Below are positions 44,417 to 53,191 of a stretch of 64,000 nucleotides of DNA, piece after piece. Location: assembly GCA_047973125.1 (NCBI GenBank), contig JBKEBK010000024.1:233549-297548 (forward strand), in the 5' to 3' direction. The translations under genes were made by a program, and so were the position numbers. This DNA comes from CAYNRG01 sp047973125. GTDB taxonomy: Bacteria > Bacillota_I > Bacilli_A > Erysipelotrichales > Erysipelotrichaceae. Each line of letters starts with the position of its first letter. The first letter of the stretch is position 1. The notes beneath the pieces were generated by a model, which saw only the letters and a list, made by a program, of their open reading frames with translations, was not told the origin of the DNA and searched no databases.

Positions 44417-44991
44417 TAAACTAGTCCTGAAAAAGCACTGAATGCTAAAGCCATAATTGCAGCTACTACAAGAGCAATTGGATTACCCTTAAACGCTTCT
44501 GGTGGATTTGCACTATCAAGACGCTCACGAATTGAAGCGAAAATTACTAGTACTAACAAAAACCCAACAGGAACGGAAATCGAATTCACTAACATTTGTG
44601 TGAATGTATATTTAGCACTAATATTCTCAAGAGCAACAAATAGTACTGCACAGTTAGTAGTTATAAGTGGTAAGAAAATTCCAAGTGACTTATAAAGTGT
44701 TGGAGAGTATTTTTTTATTACCATTTCTGTAAACTGAACAAAAGAAGCAATTACTAGAATAAATGTTAATAGTTTCATGTATTCTAATCCAAATGGCACT
44801 AGTACTAAATAGTATAGACCATAGGTAAATACTGATGCTCCAAAAATAACAAAGATTACAGCACAACCCATTCCAATTGCAGAAGATAATTTTCTAGAAA
44901 CTCCTAAGAATGGACACATACCTAAAAATTTTGATAATACTATATTGTTTATCAGCACTGCTGCTAAAAACATTGCAAATATGTTTTCCAT
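44416..44991 (-). CDS. rnfA: RnfA, membrane subunit of ion-translocating ferredoxin:NAD oxidoreductase
   Basis: A 191-residue protein with six membrane helices. The two half-helix motifs that hold the membrane iron centre shared with RnfE are present: VLSKFLGMCPFLG near residue 26 and ITTNCAVLFVALEN near residue 113. Start follows GGGGGAAG and overlaps the rnfE stop by one base. With RnfE it forms the ion path across the cytoplasmic membrane. Confidence 0.96.
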   Translation of the reverse strand: MENIFAMFLAAVLINNIVLSKFLGMCPFLGVSRKLSSAIGMGCAVIFVIFGASVFTYGLYYLVLVPFGLEYMKLLTFILVIASFVQFTEMVIKKYSPTLYKSLGIFLPLITTNCAVLFVALENISAKYTFTQMLVNSISVPVGFLLVLVIFASIRERLDSANPPEAFKGNPIALVVAAIMALAFSAFSGLV

Positions 44992-45641
44992 TATTTACTT
45001 CCCCCTTTTTCGCTTTTCGCATTTACATGTTTATTGTATGCAGCAAGACCTGCCGCTAGACATGCAAATGTTAAGAAAGCCCCTGTTGAAGATGAAAACA
45101 GTGATATTTCATATCCAGTAGGAATAATTTGAAATTCAAAAATTAACTGATTATTAAATGGATTTTCTAAATTAATAATCCCAGTTGCTAAAATTTGTCT
45201 TGTAACAGAAATAGCAACTAAACTTAAAGTGTAACCAAATCCCATACCAACTCCATCAAGTGCCGAGTCTAAGACTTTATTTTTTGAGGCAAAAGACTCT
45301 GCTCTACCTAAAATAATACAGTTAACCACAATAAGATTTATAAATGCCCCAAGAGCCGAATATAAGCTTGTAGCATAAGCATGGATCAACATTTCAACAA
45401 TAGTAACAAGTGTTGCAATAATAACAATATAAACAGGAATTCTTATTTCATTTGGAACGACTTTTCTAAGTAAAGAAATGATTACATTAGATAAAATCAT
45501 TACAACCGTAAATGCAACTCCCATTCCCAAAGCATTATTTAAAGATGTCGAGATTGCTAAAATTGAACAAAGACCCAAATATAAACCAAACACCGGATTT
45601 TCTCTTAATAATCCAGCAGTAAAATTTTTCATTCTATCCAT
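44991..45641 (-). CDS. rnfE: RnfE, membrane subunit of Rnf complex
   Basis: A 216-residue protein with six membrane helices, homologous to RnfA in inverted topology. Cys sites are LYLGLCSILAIS near residue 25 and VVNCIILGRAESFA near residue 108. The family signature GRAE is intact. Start follows GGGAGA, three bases after rnfG. It couples electron transfer to ion movement with RnfA, RnfD and RnfG. Confidence 0.96.
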   Translation of the reverse strand: MDRMKNFTAGLLRENPVFGLYLGLCSILAISTSLNNALGMGVAFTVVMILSNVIISLLRKVVPNEIRIPVYIVIIATLVTIVEMLIHAYATSLYSALGAFINLIVVNCIILGRAESFASKNKVLDSALDGVGMGFGYTLSLVAISVTRQILATGIINLENPFNNQLIFEFQIIPTGYEISLFSSSTGAFLTFACLAAGLAAYNKHVNAKSEKGGSK

Positions 45642-45644
45642 TTT

Positions 45645-46586
45645 CTATCTCCCACTATCTTCTATTAAAGCAGCCTGTACTGCAGCAATCATTGACTTGG
45701 TAGTCCATGTTGCTGAAGTAACTGTATCAATTTCTTGATCTAGATCAGAACTAGCAATACCTATAAATAATTCTTGGTATGCAGGATCATCAATGACATC
45801 ACCAATCCCCTTGGTATCACCAAATACAAGAGTTTTAACGGATTCTACTTTTCCATCAGTAATTACTATTTCAAATTTATTTCTTTCGTAATCTCCGTAT
45901 TCTGGATCACCTTCAATTAAGCCATAACCTTTAACATTAACTACATAAACACCATTTTCACTACTTTCAATTTGAGCATCAAATCGTGATAAGTCTTCAT
46001 TTAATGAAACAGGATTTCCAAGTTTTAAACCAGCTTCTGGCTCTAAAGAATCATCTGTTTCATCTTTTTCTTTTGCTGTTATGCCCTTCATTTCATTAAA
46101 AATTGCTTTAGCAGCTTCAATACCTTTGATAACAGCATTAGATGTAACTGTTGCTCCTGTAAGGATATTATAATTATCAGCAGAAGTTTTACTTAATACC
46201 TCATTTGTATAGTCCTCATCAAATAATTTTGAGCCAAATCCATTTGTTTCTTGGTGAGCTAAAACACGATAACCAACAGTTTTACCATCATTGTCAAAGG
46301 CTAACATAAACTGAATTGGCGTACTACTGTATCCTGTTGTCTCAATTTTAAAGACATACCCCTCATCTTTTGCTTCATATAAACCTTTTATAAGACCAGT
46401 ATCATCAGTAAATTCAACTTCACCAAATGTACCCCCTGGAAAAATTAATTCTAAGTTTTCTTTTTCAGCAGCAATTGACTTTTCTAAAATTATTGGAGAA
46501 GTTAAATTGTTTACTGCAGTTAGTGCTCCTCCTGCAATGGCACTAATCAATGCTAGAAAGCAGGCTAAGTATATAATTTTTTTCAT
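45645..46586 (-). CDS. rnfG: RnfG with a second, C-terminal FMN-binding domain
   Basis: A 313-residue protein. It has an N-terminal helix (about 3-24) and a canonical RnfG FMN-binding domain (about 30-170) with flavinylation site ILTGATVTS. A short acidic linker (about 172-187) is followed by a second FMN-binding domain (about 190-310) with site DTVTSATWTT. RnfG normally has only the first domain (about 200 residues). The second is nearly identical to the tail of RnfD encoded just upstream. In the first site the residue six before the flavin-bearing Thr is Asn, where the ApbE consensus has Asp. Electron carrier on the outer membrane face. Confidence 0.93.
   Translation of the reverse strand: MKKIIYLACFLALISAIAGGALTAVNNLTSPIILEKSIAAEKENLELIFPGGTFGEVEFTDDTGLIKGLYEAKDEGYVFKIETTGYSSTPIQFMLAFDNDGKTVGYRVLAHQETNGFGSKLFDEDYTNEVLSKTSADNYNILTGATVTSNAVIKGIEAAKAIFNEMKGITAKEKDETDDSLEPEAGLKLGNPVSLNEDLSRFDAQIESSENGVYVVNVKGYGLIEGDPEYGDYERNKFEIVITDGKVESVKTLVFGDTKGIGDVIDDPAYQELFIGIASSDLDQEIDTVTSATWTTKSMIAAVQAALIEDSGR
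45664..46026 (-). repeat. FMN-binding domain repeat, copy in rnfG
   Basis: A 363-base segment encoding the extra FMN-binding domain. By eye it differs from 46619-46981 at about 14 positions (about 96% identical), while the flanking sequence is unrelated. Direct repeat, same strand, 955 bases apart. Confidence 0.9.
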
Positions 46587-46605
46587 TTTATTTATGTCCT
46601 TCTTT

Positions 46606-48093
46606 CTATTGTTCAGCCATTAAAGCTGCCTGTACTGCTGCAATCATTGACTTGGTAGTCCATGTTGCTGAAGTAACTGTATCAATTTCTTGATCTAGAT
46701 CTGAACTTGCAACACCTATAAATAATTCTTGGTATGCAGGATCATCAATGACATCACCAATTCCCTTGGTATCACCAAATACAAGAGTTTTAACTGATTC
46801 TACTTTTCCATCTGTAATTACTATTTCAAATTTATTTCTTTCGTAATCTCCGTATTCCGAGTCACCTTCAATTAAGCCATAACCCTTAACATTAACTACA
46901 TAAACACCATTTTCACTACTTTCAATTTGAGCATCAAATCGTGATAAGTCTTCATTTAATGAAACCGGATTTCCAAGTTCTAATGTTTCCTCAACTTCAA
47001 CTTCAGTTTCAACTTCTTCAGTAGCCTCTGTAGGTACAAGTGAGATAGCACTTAAGCCAACACAAATTCCACCAAACACAAATACAGAAAGTAAAGTAAT
47101 AATATATTTTCTTTGATTATTAAATTGTTGACCATCAAAGAAGCGCTCAATTGATGGAGTAAGCATATTCATTAATAAAATAGAATATAAAACCCCTTCT
47201 GGTAAGTTTGCTTTAAGTCGTAATACTATAGTTAATATTGCACAACCCAAAGCGAAAATAATTTTACCAACGCCACTTGTTGGCGATGTAACTGGATCTG
47301 TAAGCATGAAGATTGCTCCAAATAATACACCACCAGATAAGATATGAAACAAAGGATAATTTATTCCTTGATTATAAGCCAAACCAATAAATAATGTATA
47401 TATAAATATTGCACCAACATAAACTAAAGGAACTCTAATATCAATTACTTTTTTATATGCCAAGTATATACCAACAAGTAAAATAACTATTGCACTAGTT
47501 TCTCCTAGAGATCCCGGATACATACCAATTGCCATATTTGACATCCCACCAAAGGGTTCAATCATTGCAGCAAATGCAGACTGTGATGATGAAATCCAAC
47601 CGCTTGATGCCATTGTTGTAGTAGGAGTAGCTCCTGTTAGAAAATCTGCAGAAACATTTCCGGCAAAACTTGCAGCTAAGATACCTCTTCCAACTGCAGC
47701 TGGATTAAAGATATTATTACCAAATCCTCCAAATACTAATTTACCAAATATAATGGCTATAATTGTAGATATTATCAACCCATAAATACTTGTATTAATT
47801 GGAACCATAAGACATAAAATCATGGCTGTAACCCAAGAGTATGATAATCTTAGACTTTTTATAACATCTTGTTTAATTACCTTAAACCAAATTGCTTCTG
47901 TTACAAACGCTGTTGCAACAGCAACCACCATTAATATGATGGCACGAATACCGTAGTCTTTTCCAAACTTTGTAAAGTAGTAAAACAGTGAAAATGCATA
48001 TACCACTAGCAAACCAATTGTTAAGTCTTTCATAATTGATGATGTAGACTGTTTACTCTTTAAGCTTGGAGAAGGTTTAAATATATATTTCAT
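46606..48093 (-). CDS. rnfD: RnfD with a C-terminal FMN-binding domain fusion
   Basis: A 495-residue protein. Residues 1-355 are RnfD/NqrB-like, with about ten membrane helices and the covalent flavin site DFLTGATPTTT near residue 155. After a Glu/Val/Thr linker (about 355-370) comes an extra FMN-binding domain (about 372-493) with ApbE site DTVTSATWTT. Ordinary RnfD ends after the membrane part (about 310-350 residues). The extra domain would face outside, beside the matching domain of RnfG, and could extend the flavin chain. Start follows AGGGAGAT. Confidence 0.94.
   Translation of the reverse strand: MKYIFKPSPSLKSKQSTSSIMKDLTIGLLVVYAFSLFYYFTKFGKDYGIRAIILMVVAVATAFVTEAIWFKVIKQDVIKSLRLSYSWVTAMILCLMVPINTSIYGLIISTIIAIIFGKLVFGGFGNNIFNPAAVGRGILAASFAGNVSADFLTGATPTTTMASSGWISSSQSAFAAMIEPFGGMSNMAIGMYPGSLGETSAIVILLVGIYLAYKKVIDIRVPLVYVGAIFIYTLFIGLAYNQGINYPLFHILSGGVLFGAIFMLTDPVTSPTSGVGKIIFALGCAILTIVLRLKANLPEGVLYSILLMNMLTPSIERFFDGQQFNNQRKYIITLLSVFVFGGICVGLSAISLVPTEATEEVETEVEVEETLELGNPVSLNEDLSRFDAQIESSENGVYVVNVKGYGLIEGDSEYGDYERNKFEIVITDGKVESVKTLVFGDTKGIGDVIDDPAYQELFIGVASSDLDQEIDTVTSATWTTKSMIAAVQAALMAEQ
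46619..46981 (-). repeat. FMN-binding domain repeat, copy in rnfD
   Basis: Partner of 45664-46026. Protein differences between the copies are very few (for example Pro/Ser and Ile/Val), so the duplication is recent or kept identical by gene conversion. Confidence 0.9.
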
Positions 48094-48105
48094 TTTTTTA
48101 TCTCC

Positions 48106-49392
48106 CTATTTTTCTTTCAATGCTAAATATCTCTTAGCACGACGGACCCCTTCAGTCACTTCAATTTTTGACGGACAAACATATGTACAAATACCGCATT
48201 CAATACATTCACTTGTTGCATGTCTTTTTAAACTTTCAAGATTCTTTTCCTTTTCTGCCTCACATATCCTTACTGGTTGTAAAGCTGCAGGGCAGTGAGC
48301 ACTACATTTACCACATCTAAGACATGTCATTGGCTCAGTAATCTCATTTTTTAAAATAGTTACAGCATTGAGTGATGTTGATATAACAAATTGATCATTC
48401 GTAATTGTTTTACCCATCATTGGACCACCAGCAACCAACTTAACTTCTTCACTTGTATATCCACCACAAAATTCAATTAATTCTGAAACCGGTGTTCCTA
48501 CTCTTGTAACAACATTTTGTGGATTTTTAATAGCATCTCCACTAACAGTAACAATCTTCTCAATAATTGGAGCACGATGTTTTACTGCTTGAGCAATGGC
48601 AATAACTGTTGTTGCATTATTTACAACACAGCCAATTTCAAGAGGTAACTTTTTATAACGCTTATGTAATAATTCATAGACTAAAGTCTTTTCCCAACCC
48701 ATTGGATAAACATCAGGAACTTCTGTTACAGTTATATCTCCATCATGTTTAATTGCGCCATCAATCATGTCATAAAATTTTCTTTTGCCTTTTTTAACAC
48801 CAATAACAACCTTTTTAGCACTAGACATCTTCATTAATATTCTAAGTCCATCAGCAAAGTCATCAATAGCATTAAAAATTTCTTTATAATCAGCAGTAAT
48901 AAATGGCTCACACTCAATCGCATTTATAACGATTGTATCAATGCTTTCAGGTTTTAAGTATTTTACATAAGTTGGAAATCCAGCCCCACCACAGCCAACA
49001 ATTCCAGCATCTTTAACAAACTTAACTAATTCTTCCCCTGTGGCATTTTTATAATCAATAAAAGGTAAAAGTTCTGTTTCATCTAATCCATCATTTAATA
49101 TTTCCAAGTGATCCACCATCTTAAGTGATGAGTGCATTACTTTCTTTACACTTTTAACAATGCCAGATACCGAACTATAAATTGGAACTTCAAAAAAGCC
49201 ATTACATACAGCAACTTTAGTACCAACCTTTACTCTATCCCCTTCTTCAACAAGAACTTCCGCTACTGTTGAGCCATTAATTAATGGTATTAGAATTGTT
49301 TTTGGTACTACCATTTTACTCACTTCTTTAACTGAGGTAAGCTCTTTCTTTCCATCAATATGAAGCCGCATTGGCCCTATAAAAATCGACAT
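48106..49392 (-). CDS. rnfC: RnfC, soluble NADH-site subunit of Rnf complex
   Basis: A 428-residue peripheral subunit. It has an N-terminal RnfC barrel-sandwich region, a NADH/FMN-binding Rossmann-like region with GCGGAGFPTYVKY and AIECEPFITADY (about 135-170), an SLBB domain, and two C-terminal [4Fe-4S] motifs CLRCGKCSAHCP and CIECGICTYVCP (about 365-415). It is slightly shorter than usual. First gene of the rnf operon (order C-D-G-E-A-small-B), behind AAGGAG and an extended -10 promoter. It passes electrons between the other subunits and NAD. Confidence 0.96.
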   Translation of the reverse strand: MSIFIGPMRLHIDGKKELTSVKEVSKMVVPKTILIPLINGSTVAEVLVEEGDRVKVGTKVAVCNGFFEVPIYSSVSGIVKSVKKVMHSSLKMVDHLEILNDGLDETELLPFIDYKNATGEELVKFVKDAGIVGCGGAGFPTYVKYLKPESIDTIVINAIECEPFITADYKEIFNAIDDFADGLRILMKMSSAKKVVIGVKKGKRKFYDMIDGAIKHDGDITVTEVPDVYPMGWEKTLVYELLHKRYKKLPLEIGCVVNNATTVIAIAQAVKHRAPIIEKIVTVSGDAIKNPQNVVTRVGTPVSELIEFCGGYTSEEVKLVAGGPMMGKTITNDQFVISTSLNAVTILKNEITEPMTCLRCGKCSAHCPAALQPVRICEAEKEKNLESLKRHATSECIECGICTYVCPSKIEVTEGVRRAKRYLALKEK

Positions 49393-49436
49393 TTATTTTT
49401 CTCCTTTTCAAACTTTTTAAAAACAAATTCAATGGT

Positions 49437-49445
49437 ATTATAGCA
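49437..49445 (-). promoter_or_regulatory. Extended -10 promoter of rnf operon
   Basis: On the minus strand TGC-TATAAT, about 45 bases before rnfC, with no recognisable -35. It is divergent from the apbE promoter in the same 169-base gap. Confidence 0.55.
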
Positions 49446-49526
49446 CTTTTTAAGCTCTGTTTCTATTAAATAAGCTTATTAAATAAATATTTTTTAGATT
49501 ATATAAATGCAATTAAATTTTGTTTA

Positions 49527-49535
49527 TGTTATAAT
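49527..49535 (+). promoter_or_regulatory. Extended -10 promoter of apbE
   Basis: TGT-TATAAT, 26 bases before the apbE start codon. Confidence 0.55.
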
Positions 49536-49561
49536 TCACACAGTGAAAAAAGAGGTATATT

Positions 49562-50644
49562 ATGAAAAAGATCGTAGCACTTATATTATTAATCCTATCT
49601 ACTGGATGTAGTAAAAAATCAAAACTAAATGAATATTCAAATATTAATGTAAGTGCAGGCTTTGATACTTACTTATCATTAAAAATATCTGCAGAAAAAT
49701 TAGAAGATTTTGAAAACTATTTTAATGAATCTGTAAATTTATACGATAGTTTAAATAGACAATTTGATATATATAATTCCTATCCTGGAATTAATAATCT
49801 CAAAACAATTAATGAATTTGCTGGTATTGAACCAGTAAAAGTTGATCAAGAAATAATTGACTTATTACTACTTTCAAAAGAAATGAGTGAATTATCAAAT
49901 GGAGCATTTGATGTTTCAGCTGGAGCATTATTTAAAAAATGGCATGATTACCGCGAAGCAGATGATGGAAGTATACCATCTGATGAAGAACTACAAAATA
50001 CCCTTAAGTGTATTGGGTGGGAGTTTGTAGAAATTAACGATACTAATAACACTGTTTATATTAATAACCCTTGTGCATCATTAGATGTTGGAGCAATTGC
50101 TAAAGGATATGCCACTGAGAAAATCGCTCATTTGTTAGAGGAAAAAGAAGTAGTTATGGCCATAATTGATGCTGGAGGCAACAACAGGACAATCAACAAT
50201 AAAGAAGATGGCAGTCCATGGAATGTCGGGATTCAAAATCCTGATGATTCTGGAAGTATCGCCATTGTATCAAAAAGAGATTCATCGTCTTTTGTAACAA
50301 GTGGTGATTATCAAAGATACTATATGGGAGATGATCAAATAAGATATCACCATATCATCGATCCTAAAACTGCCTATCCAGCAAATTACTTTAGATCAGT
50401 TACAGTAATAACAACAGACAGTGGTATCGCAGATGCCTTCAGTACGATTTTATTCTCACTTCCATATAAAGAAGGTCTGGCTATTATAGAAAAATACAAT
50501 ACTTTAAATCCAGAAAATCTTATTTCTGCAGTCTGGATTTTAGATAAAGAGAATAGTCAACAATCTGATTTCACACTGGAAAATGAAAACTTTCAAGTTA
50601 TATATACAGAAGATCTTAAAGATTCAATTAAACTTTCAAAATAA
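49562..50644 (+). CDS. apbE: ApbE-type FMN transferase, probable lipoprotein
   Basis: A 360-residue protein with a lipoprotein-like signal (LILSTGCSKK; Cys at residue 18, with Ser at the -3 position where Leu is usual) and an ApbE domain: SNGAFDVSAGALFKKW, LDVGAIAKGYATEKIA, AIIDAGGNN, and the metal/FAD site HHIIDPKTAYPA near residue 262. ApbE proteins attach FMN from FAD to Thr in RnfG and RnfD outside the membrane. Divergent position beside rnfC supports this role, with at least four candidate target sites in RnfD and RnfG. The ribosome site is AAAGAGGT. Confidence 0.94.
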   Translation: MKKIVALILLILSTGCSKKSKLNEYSNINVSAGFDTYLSLKISAEKLEDFENYFNESVNLYDSLNRQFDIYNSYPGINNLKTINEFAGIEPVKVDQEIIDLLLLSKEMSELSNGAFDVSAGALFKKWHDYREADDGSIPSDEELQNTLKCIGWEFVEINDTNNTVYINNPCASLDVGAIAKGYATEKIAHLLEEKEVVMAIIDAGGNNRTINNKEDGSPWNVGIQNPDDSGSIAIVSKRDSSSFVTSGDYQRYYMGDDQIRYHHIIDPKTAYPANYFRSVTVITTDSGIADAFSTILFSLPYKEGLAIIEKYNTLNPENLISAVWILDKENSQQSDFTLENENFQVIYTEDLKDSIKLSK

Positions 50645-50672
50645 AAAGGTAAAACTTATTTAAGTTAATCAT

Positions 50673-50710
50673 ATAAAAGGGTGTACGCTATATTAGCTAC
50701 ACCCTTTTAT
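50673..50710. terminator. Bidirectional terminator between apbE and pgi
   Basis: A 13-base stem ATAAAAGGGTGTA/TACACCCTTTTAT with loop CGCTATATTAGC. Confidence 0.8.
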
Positions 50711-50724
50711 ATTCATTTAATCTA

Positions 50725-52002
50725 TTATTTTTTTCCTAAAAGTCTAAACATATTTTTCTTGTATACTTCAACACCTGGTTGATTAAATGGATTTATATCT
50801 AAAAGATAACATGTCATTGCACAAGCTCTGAAGAAGAAAGTACACATGTATCCAAATGTATAGGCACTCATATCTGGAATAGTAAGGATAATATTTGGAA
50901 CATTTCCACTTATCTCATGAGCTTCAAGAGTTCCCTTACATGCCATTTTATTAACCCAATCTAAAGATTTTCCTGCTAAATAATTCATATTATCTAAATC
51001 ATTATCCACCTTTGGAAATTCTTTATCAACAGTTGGTTTATCAACTAATAATAAAGTTTCAAATAATACTTTTTTACCTTCTTGAATAAATTGACCAAGC
51101 GAGTGTAAATCAGTAGAAAAGTTTGCACTACATGGTAGTATTCCAAGTGAATCCTTACCCTCAGATTCTCCAAATAATTGTTTCCACCACTCGGCAACCA
51201 TTGACATTTGTGGCTCATATGACACCAACATTTCAGCATCTTTTCCCTTTTCTTGTAAAATTCTTCTAGCAACTGCATATTGATATGCTGCATTTTCTTT
51301 TAAATTATCACTAGCTAAATCTTCATAAGCCTTTTTTGACCCTTCCATGATCTTATCAATATCAACACCCATAACAGCAAGAGGAAATAAGCCTACTGCT
51401 GTAGTAACTGAATATCTTCCACCAATATCATCAGGTATAACAAATGTTTCATACACTTCTTTATCTGCTAAATCTTTTAAAGTTCCTTTATTTGCATCAG
51501 TTGTTGCAATAATTCTTGTTTTACACTCTTCTTGTCCATAACGTTCTTCCATCATTTTTTTAAGCATTCTAAATGCCATTGCTGTTTCTGTTGTAGTTCC
51601 TGATTTTGAAATAACATTTAGTACTACACTCTTATCTTTAATATGTTCTAACACTTGAGTAAAGTATGTACTAGAAAATGTATTTCCTATAAAGATTATC
51701 TCAGTTTTATTATTTGGATATAGCCCATTAATCATTTCTACAGCAGCTCTTGTACCAAGATATGATCCACCAATTCCACAAACTAGTAAAACTTCAGCAA
51801 GATCTTTTACATTACTTGCAACTTTTTTAATTCTTGAAAATTCTTCTTTGTCATAATTTAAAGGCCAATCAACCCAACCTAAATAATCATTTCCTAAACC
51901 TTTTTTCATAACTATATCAAGATGTCTTTTTGATACAGCCTCCTGATACGCAAAAATCTCACTCTCTTCTAAAAAAGCATGTTTACAATCAAATTTAATC
52001 AT
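50725..52002 (-). CDS. pgi: Glucose-6-phosphate isomerase
   Basis: A 425-residue cytoplasmic enzyme interconverting glucose-6-phosphate and fructose-6-phosphate. It has VCGIGGSYLGTRAAVEM near residue 80, the phosphate loop VISKSGTTTETAMAF near residue 133, DDIGGRYSVTTAVGL and the C-terminal QPGVEVYK containing the catalytic Lys. The length matches the shorter Bacillota/Mollicutes type. It feeds hexose phosphates toward both glycolysis and the glycogen pathway encoded earlier. Its start overlaps the S1-domain gene stop by 8 bases. Confidence 0.96.
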   Translation of the reverse strand: MIKFDCKHAFLEESEIFAYQEAVSKRHLDIVMKKGLGNDYLGWVDWPLNYDKEEFSRIKKVASNVKDLAEVLLVCGIGGSYLGTRAAVEMINGLYPNNKTEIIFIGNTFSSTYFTQVLEHIKDKSVVLNVISKSGTTTETAMAFRMLKKMMEERYGQEECKTRIIATTDANKGTLKDLADKEVYETFVIPDDIGGRYSVTTAVGLFPLAVMGVDIDKIMEGSKKAYEDLASDNLKENAAYQYAVARRILQEKGKDAEMLVSYEPQMSMVAEWWKQLFGESEGKDSLGILPCSANFSTDLHSLGQFIQEGKKVLFETLLLVDKPTVDKEFPKVDNDLDNMNYLAGKSLDWVNKMACKGTLEAHEISGNVPNIILTIPDMSAYTFGYMCTFFFRACAMTCYLLDINPFNQPGVEVYKKNMFRLLGKK

Positions 52003-52366
52003 TTCTCTTCTCCTTAATTGCTTCTTGAATCCATTGATCCATCTTTGAACTTATCGACTTAAAACCTATTGTCATTTTTGGGAGTTTTGCACTATGACGA
52101 CCATTTTTTCGCTCTTTACGATAGCGTCCACTCTGAATGGCCTTAAGGGACAATCTTGCTTGATTGCTACTCTTATCATAATCGATAATTTTAACCTTAA
52201 TGCGATCATTTACCTTAACAAATTTACTAATTTCTTTAACATAACCATCACTGATCTCAGAAATATGAATTAAACCAGTTGTTTGATCATCAAGCAAAAC
52301 AAATGCACCATATGGTTTTATACCAGTTATAATCCCATCAACTATTTCTCCAATTTGATATTGCAT
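51995..52366 (-). CDS. S1-domain RNA-binding protein (YugI/CvfD/GSP13-like)
   Basis: A 123-residue protein with one S1 domain (about 3-72: GEIVDGIITGIKPYGAFVLL, GLIHISEIS, VNDRIKVKIIDYD) and a basic tail. The start is the ATG after GGGGGA; four codons upstream lack a site. Family members such as B. subtilis YugI and S. pneumoniae CvfD associate with ribosomes or regulate translation. The gene precedes pgi with overlap and has a TGG-TATACT-like promoter just upstream. Confidence 0.85.
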   Translation of the reverse strand: MQYQIGEIVDGIITGIKPYGAFVLLDDQTTGLIHISEISDGYVKEISKFVKVNDRIKVKIIDYDKSSNQARLSLKAIQSGRYRKERKNGRHSAKLPKMTIGFKSISSKMDQWIQEAIKEKRND

Positions 52367-52413
52367 AAAATCCCCCATACGATTATAAGTATACCATATT
52401 TATCGTATTTTTG

Positions 52414-52422
52414 TGTTATAAT
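52414..52422 (+). promoter_or_regulatory. Extended -10 promoter of yuiD-like gene
   Basis: TGT-TATAAT, 18 bases before the start codon, facing the S1-gene promoter (minus-strand TGG-TATACT near 52396-52388). Confidence 0.55.
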
Positions 52423-52440
52423 ATTATCGAGGTATAAAAT

Positions 52441-52902
52441 ATGAGATTATATATCAATAGTATGTTTCCATTTCTAGCATGTATCACTGCAATTATATCA
52501 GCACAATTTCTAAAACCATTCTTTTATTATTTAAAAGAAAAGAAATGGAATATGTCACTAATGCATGCAAGCGGTCAATTTCCCAGCTCCCATGCAGCTG
52601 GTGTTAGTGCAATAACACTTGCCGTTGGTTTACAAGATGGCTTCTCTAGTTCGCTATTTGCTGTAACACTAGCATTTTCATTAATTGTTGTTTATGATGC
52701 TGCAAATGTTAGATATTATGCAGGAAAAAACATTCAGATTACACAACAATTAATTAAAGACATCCAATTATTATCTAAGACACCACTTGACGATCCAATA
52801 TACTTTACAAGAGTAAAAAATGTTTTAGGACATAAATGGTTTGAGATAATTGGCGGAATAATACATGGCATTACAATCTCTTTGATATTATACATTTTAT
52901 AG
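52441..52902 (+). CDS. Divergent PAP2 family membrane protein (YuiD-like)
   Basis: A 153-residue protein with about four membrane helices. The conserved divergent-PAP2 text is present: SGQFPSSHAAGVSAIT near residue 45, YDAANVRYYAGKN near residue 86, and a C-terminal LGHKWFEIIGGIIHG. The phosphatase-like SxSSH and distal His residues remain, so a lipid-phosphate role is possible. Start follows GAGGTAT. The Nfu-type gene begins 17 bases later. Confidence 0.88.
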   Translation: MRLYINSMFPFLACITAIISAQFLKPFFYYLKEKKWNMSLMHASGQFPSSHAAGVSAITLAVGLQDGFSSSLFAVTLAFSLIVVYDAANVRYYAGKNIQITQQLIKDIQLLSKTPLDDPIYFTRVKNVLGHKWFEIIGGIIHGITISLILYIL

Positions 52903-52919
52903 GATAGGATAAATACACA

Positions 52920-53159
52920 ATGAATAAAGAAGAAAAAATAAAATTGATACAACAATCATTAAATAGAATAAGACCATATATTAACAGAGATGGCGGAGAT
53001 GTTGAATTTGTCGACATCAATGAGACTGGCATAGTTCATGTCAGAATGCTGGGAGCATGCGTTAGCTGTAACTCTTTAGATGATACCCTTTATGAAGGTA
53101 TTGAAGCCATTTTAATTGATGAGGTACCAGGAGTCATCGGAGTTTATTTAGTAGAATAA
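52920..53159 (+). CDS. Nfu/NifU C-terminal domain Fe-S carrier protein
   Basis: A 79-residue single-domain protein: IRPYINRDGGDVEFVDI, then MLGACVSCNSLDDTL with the Cys-X2-Cys pair that binds a shared [4Fe-4S] cluster between two chains, then a C-terminal helix and strand. Such proteins pass Fe-S clusters to client enzymes, for example Rnf subunits in this window. No strong ribosome site (AGGATAGGAT upstream). It ends at a bidirectional terminator. Confidence 0.92.
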   Translation: MNKEEKIKLIQQSLNRIRPYINRDGGDVEFVDINETGIVHVRMLGACVSCNSLDDTLYEGIEAILIDEVPGVIGVYLVE

Positions 53160-53191
53160 TAGATAGCAGAAGTTCTGCTATCTATTTTTTT
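53158..53191. terminator. Bidirectional terminator
   Basis: AATAGATAGCAGAA-GT-TTCTGCTATCTATT followed by a T tract, between the convergent Nfu-type and AI-2E-family genes. Confidence 0.85.
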
